Origin: JBFWQM01 sp050249455
GTDB lineage: Bacteria; Pseudomonadota; Alphaproteobacteria; MPNO01; VGEU01
Reading direction: 5' to 3'
NCBI GenBank assembly: GCA_050249455.1
Contig: JBFWQM010000087.1
Coordinates: forward strand, 1-18,752
DNA: 18,752 bases
Below the pieces are notes generated by a model. The model made no database searches. It had not been told where the DNA came from and saw only the letters and a program-made list of their open reading frames with translations. Within the stretch, counting starts at the first letter, position 1. Each line of letters starts with the position of its first letter. Shown piece by piece: positions 14,814-18,752 of this stretch. The translations under genes were made by a program, and so were the position numbers.

Positions 14814-17812
14814 GCGCCGCCCGGCGAGGGCTCGCCGCCGCTTTGGCCGCCGCATTCGCCGGCTCGGCGGTCTATGTCGCGGCGCAGGAGCCGCCGGCGC
14901 AGCCGCAGCTGCGCGAGCTGGAGCGGCGCAGCCAGGAGAACGTCCGCATCCCCGGCCGGCCGAGGCCCGACGCCGACGCGCCGCCCCCGGCGACCCAGCT
15001 TCCCGTCGCGGCGCCGCGCAGCGAGGCGGAGTGGCGGACCGTCGTCGAGGACGCGCAGCGCAACCCCGACCGCTACGGCTGCGCGCAGATCCAGAACCTG
15101 TGGCTGCTCGCGGAGGCGGAGGTGCGCGCCGGCCGCCCCGCCGACGCGGCAGCGACGTACGCCCGCGCCATCGACGGCTGCGACGGCGCCGCCGACCGCA
15201 TCGCGACCCTGCAGAAGGCCTCGGTCCTGTTGTCGCCGGAAGCGGCCGACCGGTTGTTCGAGCGCGAGGCGGCACGGGCAAGGTCGCCGGCCGAGACCGC
15301 GCGCTTCGCCGCGGCGCGCTATGACTTCCTGAAGGGCTGGCTGTCGCGGCAGGATCGCGGCCGCGACACCGCGGAGACGCGCCGGCTCTTCGACCGGCTG
15401 GCCGCGGAGGTCACGGCGCGTCGCGACGCCTCCGCGGCGACCTCGCTCGGCTGGGCGGCGTTCAACCGCGGCCGCTACCAGGACGCGGCGCGCTGGTTCC
15501 GCACCGCGCTCGACTGGCGCGCCCAGGCCTCCGCCGCACACGGGCTCGCGCTGACCCGTCGGCGTCAGGGCGACGAGCGCGAGGCCGAGCGCCTGGCGCG
15601 TGAATGGCAGCGCGGCTCGCCGCAGATGCAGGGCGTGCTGGCCGACGTGCTGTCGGATCGCGCCGCGCGGGCGTTCGACGCGGGCGACTACGCCGGCGCC
15701 TTCGTCGCGCTGGAGGAGCGCGACCGCATCGCGCCGCCCAGCCGCGACAGCCGGCTCCTGCGCGGCTGGACCCTGCTGCGGCTCGGCCTGGCGCAGGAGG
15801 CGGCGAACGCGTTCGAGCGGCTGTACCGCGACCGGCAGGAGCCGGCGGCGGCCGAGGGCGTTTTGGTCGCCGCGATGGCGACCGGCGATTTCGCGCGGCC
15901 GGCGGCGATCGCGCGCAGCGCCGGCGGCCCGCTCGCCGCCTTCGTCGACCCGGCGTCGGCGCGGCCGGGCGCAATGGCGCCGCAGCTGCGCCAGGTCGAG
16001 GAAGGCTATGTCTCCGCCTGGCTGGACAGCCCGCGGGCGGCTGACGACCCGGCGCTGTCGGCGCGGCTGGAGAACCGGCTCGCGCCCTACGCGATCCAGC
16101 GCCGCGACGGCGCGCTCGGCGCCCGGCTCGGCTGGCGCTACCTCGACCGCGGCAATCTCGACGCCGCCGGCCGGTGGTTCGTCGCGGCCGAGCAGTGGGG
16201 CGGCGGCGAGGAGGCGGCGGCCGGCCGCGCGCGCGTCGCGCTCGCCCGCGGCGATGCCGGCGAGGCCGAGCGGCTGGCGCGCCAATGGGCCGACCGATCG
16301 CCGCGCATGCGCCAGGTGATGGCCGAGGTGCTGCTGCGGCGGGCGCAGGAAGCGCGCGACTCCGGCGATCCGGCGCGCAGCCTGGAGCTTCTGGCCGAGC
16401 ACGAACGCCTCGACCCCGACAGCGCCGACGCCGCCCTGCTGCGCGGCTGGGCGCTCTACGACACCGGCCGCACCGCCGATGCCGCCTCGGTGTTCGAGGA
16501 GGCCTACCGCAAGTCTCCCGATGCGCGCACCGCCGACGCGATGGTGGTGGCGCTGTCGCGCCAGCGCCGCTACGAGCGCCTGGCGAGCCTCGCCGCCGCG
16601 GAAGGCGGACCGCTGGCCGAACGCTGGGCGGCGGCGCGTCCCGGCCTCTATGCCGATCGCAAGCTGTTCGTCGCGGCGCACGATGCGAACCCGGCCGCGA
16701 ACCCGGCGCTGCGCGGCATCGCGGGACCGTCGGTGACGGCAGGCGGCACGGTGCGCACCCGCAGCGGCACGTCCGGCCTCGCCCAGCTCGACACCTATGC
16801 GGCGAAGGCGGAGGCGCGGTTCGCCTCCGGACGCCACATGGGGTTCTTCCGCGTCGACGTCCTGTTCCTCGACGCGGGCGACCTCGACCGCGGCCGGCCG
16901 GTCGGCACCGCCGGCGCGATCCAGCGCGCCGGGCCGGTGACGCGGCTCGACGCCGGCATCGAACCGACCGTGGGCTACGCCTTCCAGGGCTGGCTGACGC
17001 CCTATGCGGAGCTCGGTGCGACGCCGCTGCGCGGCGAGGTCTCGCCGCTGCCGGTCGGCCGGCTGGGCCTGCGCCAGCACTACGGCACCGGCCAGGTCGG
17101 GGTGGAGGCGTTCGCCGCGCCGCGCCGCGACTCGCTGCTGTCCTACACCGGCATCCGCGATCCCTATACCGGCCGCGCGTTCGGCCGGGTGGTGGAGCAC
17201 GGCCTGCGCGCCAGCGTCCACCAGGAGATCGACGGGCCGTGGAGCGTCTCGGCCGAAGGCGCGCTGACGCGGCTGGTCGGGCACGAGGTGGCCGACAACG
17301 AGCGCGCCCGCGCCAGCGTCTCGCTCGGCTACGACCTGCGTCTCGCCGGGTTCGACCACTTCACCGTCGGGCCGGGCTATGCGTACGAGAGCTACGACCG
17401 CAACCTCAGCCACTTCACGGTCGGCCACGGCGGCTATTTCAGCCCGCGCTCGCTGCATCGCATCGGCGCCGGCGTCGATTTCCTCACCCGCGAGGGCGCG
17501 CCGTGGTCGTTCGGCGGCCGGCTGTTCGCCGGCTGGCAGCGCTCGTCGGAGGACGACGCGCCGTTCTTCCCGCTCGCCGACGACGGCCGCCGGTTCGACG
17601 GAGGCTCCAACCAGGGGCTCGGGGCGGACGGCGAGGTGCGCGCGGTGCTGCAGCTGGCCGAGAACTGGCAGCTCGCCGCCGGCTTCCGCTTCGTCAAGAG
17701 CCCGGACTTCGACGAGCTCGGCGCCGGCGTCTTCCTCACCTGGTTCCCCGGCGGCCGCGCCGCCACCGTCAGCACCGACTTTCCCGACGGCGCCTTCCAG
17801 ACCGCGCGGTGA
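14810..17812 (+). CDS. bcsC: Cellulose export protein BcsC (TPR plus outer-membrane barrel)
   Basis: 1000 aa from GTG 14810, which overlaps the bcsZ stop as GTGA. Residues 1-28 look like a signal peptide (RRGLAAALAAAFAGSAVYVAA). Residues about 70-620 are helical TPR-type repeats (for example YARAIDG, NRGRYQDAARWF, GDEREAERLAREW, RTADAASVFEEAYR). From about 640 the sequence turns into beta-strand barrel of the BcsC C-terminal family (YTGIRDPYTGRAFGRVVEHG, AYESYDRNLSHFTVGHGGYFSP, GAGVFLTWFPGG). It carries the glucan across the periplasm and outer membrane. It is somewhat shorter than the E. coli protein (about 1157 aa), the saving being in the TPR part. The TPR part contains a duplicated block (listed separately). 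The frame is open further upstream, but that stretch is bcsZ in another frame. Confidence 0.94.
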   Translation: MSAARRGLAAALAAAFAGSAVYVAAQEPPAQPQLRELERRSQENVRIPGRPRPDADAPPPATQLPVAAPRSEAEWRTVVEDAQRNPDRYGCAQIQNLWLLAEAEVRAGRPADAAATYARAIDGCDGAADRIATLQKASVLLSPEAADRLFEREAARARSPAETARFAAARYDFLKGWLSRQDRGRDTAETRRLFDRLAAEVTARRDASAATSLGWAAFNRGRYQDAARWFRTALDWRAQASAAHGLALTRRRQGDEREAERLAREWQRGSPQMQGVLADVLSDRAARAFDAGDYAGAFVALEERDRIAPPSRDSRLLRGWTLLRLGLAQEAANAFERLYRDRQEPAAAEGVLVAAMATGDFARPAAIARSAGGPLAAFVDPASARPGAMAPQLRQVEEGYVSAWLDSPRAADDPALSARLENRLAPYAIQRRDGALGARLGWRYLDRGNLDAAGRWFVAAEQWGGGEEAAAGRARVALARGDAGEAERLARQWADRSPRMRQVMAEVLLRRAQEARDSGDPARSLELLAEHERLDPDSADAALLRGWALYDTGRTADAASVFEEAYRKSPDARTADAMVVALSRQRRYERLASLAAAEGGPLAERWAAARPGLYADRKLFVAAHDANPAANPALRGIAGPSVTAGGTVRTRSGTSGLAQLDTYAAKAEARFASGRHMGFFRVDVLFLDAGDLDRGRPVGTAGAIQRAGPVTRLDAGIEPTVGYAFQGWLTPYAELGATPLRGEVSPLPVGRLGLRQHYGTGQVGVEAFAAPRRDSLLSYTGIRDPYTGRAFGRVVEHGLRASVHQEIDGPWSVSAEGALTRLVGHEVADNERARASVSLGYDLRLAGFDHFTVGPGYAYESYDRNLSHFTVGHGGYFSPRSLHRIGAGVDFLTREGAPWSFGGRLFAGWQRSSEDDAPFFPLADDGRRFDGGSNQGLGADGEVRAVLQLAENWQLAAGFRFVKSPDFDELGAGVFLTWFPGGRAATVSTDFPDGAFQTAR
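15446..15931 (+). repeat. BcsC internal repeat, copy 1 (residues 213-374)
   Basis: A 162-residue block beginning LGWAAFNRG and ending AGGPLA. It aligns with copy 2 (residues 440-601) with no gap at a fixed offset of 227 residues (681 nt). Shared anchors include LGW, RG, RWF, GD..EAERLAR.W, RLLRGW/ALLRGW and GGPLA. At DNA level the copies have diverged. Confidence 0.8.
16127..16612 (+). repeat. BcsC internal repeat, copy 2 (residues 440-601)
   Basis: Begins LGWRYLDRG and ends EGGPLA. It matches copy 1 position for position, including RSPRMRQVMAEVL against GSPQMQGVLADVL and ALLRGWALYDTGRTADAASVFEEAYR against RLLRGWTLLRLGLAQEAANAFERLYR. It probably arose by duplication of about five TPR helical pairs. 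Confidence 0.8.
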
Positions 17813-17833
17813 GCCGACGTTCCACGAATACGC

Positions 17834-17925
17834 AGGGGCGGGTTTCAAACCCGTCCGTGTCGCCGTGCGTCCACACCTGAATGCGTGCGGCGGCGATGCC
17901 GCGGGCGGGTTTGAAACCCGCCCCT
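17834..17925. repeat. REP-like palindrome pair downstream of bcsC
   Basis: Left unit 17834-17853 (core CGGGTTT-C-AAACCCG, 15 bp) and right unit 17903-17925 (GGGCGGGTTT-G-AAACCCGCCC, 21 bp, then CT) are each palindromic. They are also inverted copies of each other over 20 nt (17834-17853 against 17906-17925), with about 50 nt between. The layout is that of a dispersed REP/BIME-type element. It starts 22 nt after the bcsC stop and could fold as one long or two short hairpins, which would slow 3' decay or transcription past the operon. No other copy is seen in the window. Confidence 0.75.
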
Positions 17926-18003
17926 ACATAGGTAAGGTGGTGGACCTGATCGTTGCGTCTTCCGACGCTATCATGTGCGCACGAATATCAGCAGGAGAGC
18001 GTC

Positions 18004-18747
18004 ATGGCCGAGCGCATCTGGGACAAGTTCCTCACCGACCGCGACAAGGCGGTGTTCAGCGCGTCGGGCTACGCCTCCGACATGACGCCGGGCAAGCGGC
18101 CGGCGGTGCTGGTGATCGACGTCAGCTACGGCTTCGTCGGCGAGAAGAACCTGCCGATCCTGGAATCGATCAAGACCTGGCCGAACTCGTGCGGCGAGGA
18201 CGGCTGGGCGGCGATTCCGCATTTGCAGCGGCTGCTGTCGGCCGCGCGCGCCAAGGGCGTGCCGGTGATCTACACCACCGGCGTCGTGCGCGACGACAAG
18301 TGGGACGTCGCGAGTTGGGGCTGGAAGAACGTGCGCACCGATGACTGGTCGGGCAGCACGCGGACCAACCGCGACGGCAACGAGATCGTGGACGAGATCG
18401 CGCCGCAGCCGACCGACATCGTGGTCTACAAGCAGAAGCCGAGCGCGTTCTTCGGCACGCCTCTGGCCTCCTATCTCACGCTGCTGCGCTGCGATTCGCT
18501 GATCGTGACCGGCACCTCGACCTCGGGCTGCGTGCGCGCGACCGTGATCGACGCCTTCGCCGAGAACTACCGCGTCACGGTGGCGGAGGAGGGCTGCTTC
18601 GACCGCAGCCAGGCCAGCCACGCGGTCAACCTGTGCGACATGAACGCGAAATACGCCAACGTGACGCCGATGGACCAGGTGATCGCCTATATCGACGGCC
18701 TGCCCGACGGCCTGTTCGACAACCTGCCGACCGGCAAGCCGCGCTAG
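18004..18747 (+). CDS. Isochorismatase-fold cysteine hydrolase (N-carbamoylsarcosine amidase-like)
   Basis: 247 aa, cytoplasmic. The family triad is present: D39 in AVLVIDVSYGFVG, a lysine in VYKQKPSAFFGTPL (K143 or K145) and C176 in TSTSGCVRATVIDA, the nucleophile. Length and the N-terminal WDKFLTDRDKAVFSASGY extension fit the N-carbamoylsarcosine amidohydrolase-like group better than nicotinamidases or true isochorismatases. It probably hydrolyses an amide or carbamoyl bond of a small N-containing metabolite; the substrate is not determined. ATG 18004 has AGGAGA 6 nt upstream; the open frame begins at 17953 but that extension has no ribosome site. It is not obviously part of the bcs operon, being separated by 191 nt that include the REP-like element. 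Confidence 0.88.
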   Translation: MAERIWDKFLTDRDKAVFSASGYASDMTPGKRPAVLVIDVSYGFVGEKNLPILESIKTWPNSCGEDGWAAIPHLQRLLSAARAKGVPVIYTTGVVRDDKWDVASWGWKNVRTDDWSGSTRTNRDGNEIVDEIAPQPTDIVVYKQKPSAFFGTPLASYLTLLRCDSLIVTGTSTSGCVRATVIDAFAENYRVTVAEEGCFDRSQASHAVNLCDMNAKYANVTPMDQVIAYIDGLPDGLFDNLPTGKPR

Positions 18748-18752
18748 GTCCA

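Noticed and set aside
14753..17848. 1031-codon minus-strand open frame opposite bcsC
   Set aside because: The plus strand encodes a full BcsC; the minus frame is a compositional artefact of GC-rich third positions, as are those at 11177-14122 and 4532-7036.
17834..17925. Short CRISPR-like repeat pair
   Set aside because: There are only two units, they are inverted rather than direct, and no cas gene is present.

Overview
The window is uniformly GC-rich, with strongly G/C-biased third codon positions and long antisense open frames that come from the composition. Two sites match the EcfG general-stress promoter consensus (GGAAC-N16/17-CGTT), and there is a PAS_5-type gene and a bcsABZC cellulose operon. 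Together these point to an alphaproteobacterium, perhaps of the Rhodospirillales type. No tRNA, rRNA, CRISPR array, transposase or phage gene is visible, so this looks like ordinary chromosome.

Layout. (1) 1-2270, minus strand: a two-gene operon of a beta-CASP metallo-beta-lactamase RNA-processing-type nuclease followed 3 nt later by an AMP phosphorylase/thymidine phosphorylase family enzyme, which is cut by the left edge. (2) 2286-4404, plus: a secreted trypsin-like serine protease and a Tet-class 12-TM MFS exporter. (3) 4625-7348, plus: a tight three-gene unit of a PAS / degenerate GGDEF / intact EAL c-di-GMP phosphodiesterase, a PAS_5 protein and a tail-anchored small protein. (4) 7350-7809: two very small single-pass membrane proteins transcribed divergently from back-to-back EcfG-type promoters that share an inverted repeat. 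(5) 7813-9095: a class I methyltransferase (minus) and a single-domain cupin (plus). (6) 9285-17812, plus: bcsA-bcsB-bcsZ-bcsC, all overlapping by 4 to 17 nt. (7) A REP-like inverted repeat pair, then an isochorismatase-fold cysteine hydrolase up to the right edge.

How the genes may work together. BcsA has an intact PilZ motif, so cellulose synthesis should be switched on by c-di-GMP. The phosphodiesterase encoded about 3 kb upstream has all EAL catalytic residues and a dead cyclase site, so it could lower that signal; this link is inferred from proximity only. BcsB guides the glucan in the periplasm, BcsZ (GH8, with a Tat-like signal) trims it, and BcsC (TPR plus outer-membrane barrel) exports it. 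No bcsD, bcsE, bcsG, bcsQ or bcsK gene lies in or directly beside the operon, so this is a minimal cluster.

The observations I consider most worth checking are the divergent EcfG promoters driving two small membrane proteins, one of which may be leaderless; the gap-free 227-residue-period duplication inside BcsC; the D285-to-E position in an otherwise TetA-like exporter; and the nuclease plus nucleotide phosphorylase pair. I did not find a system here that I can confidently call new.
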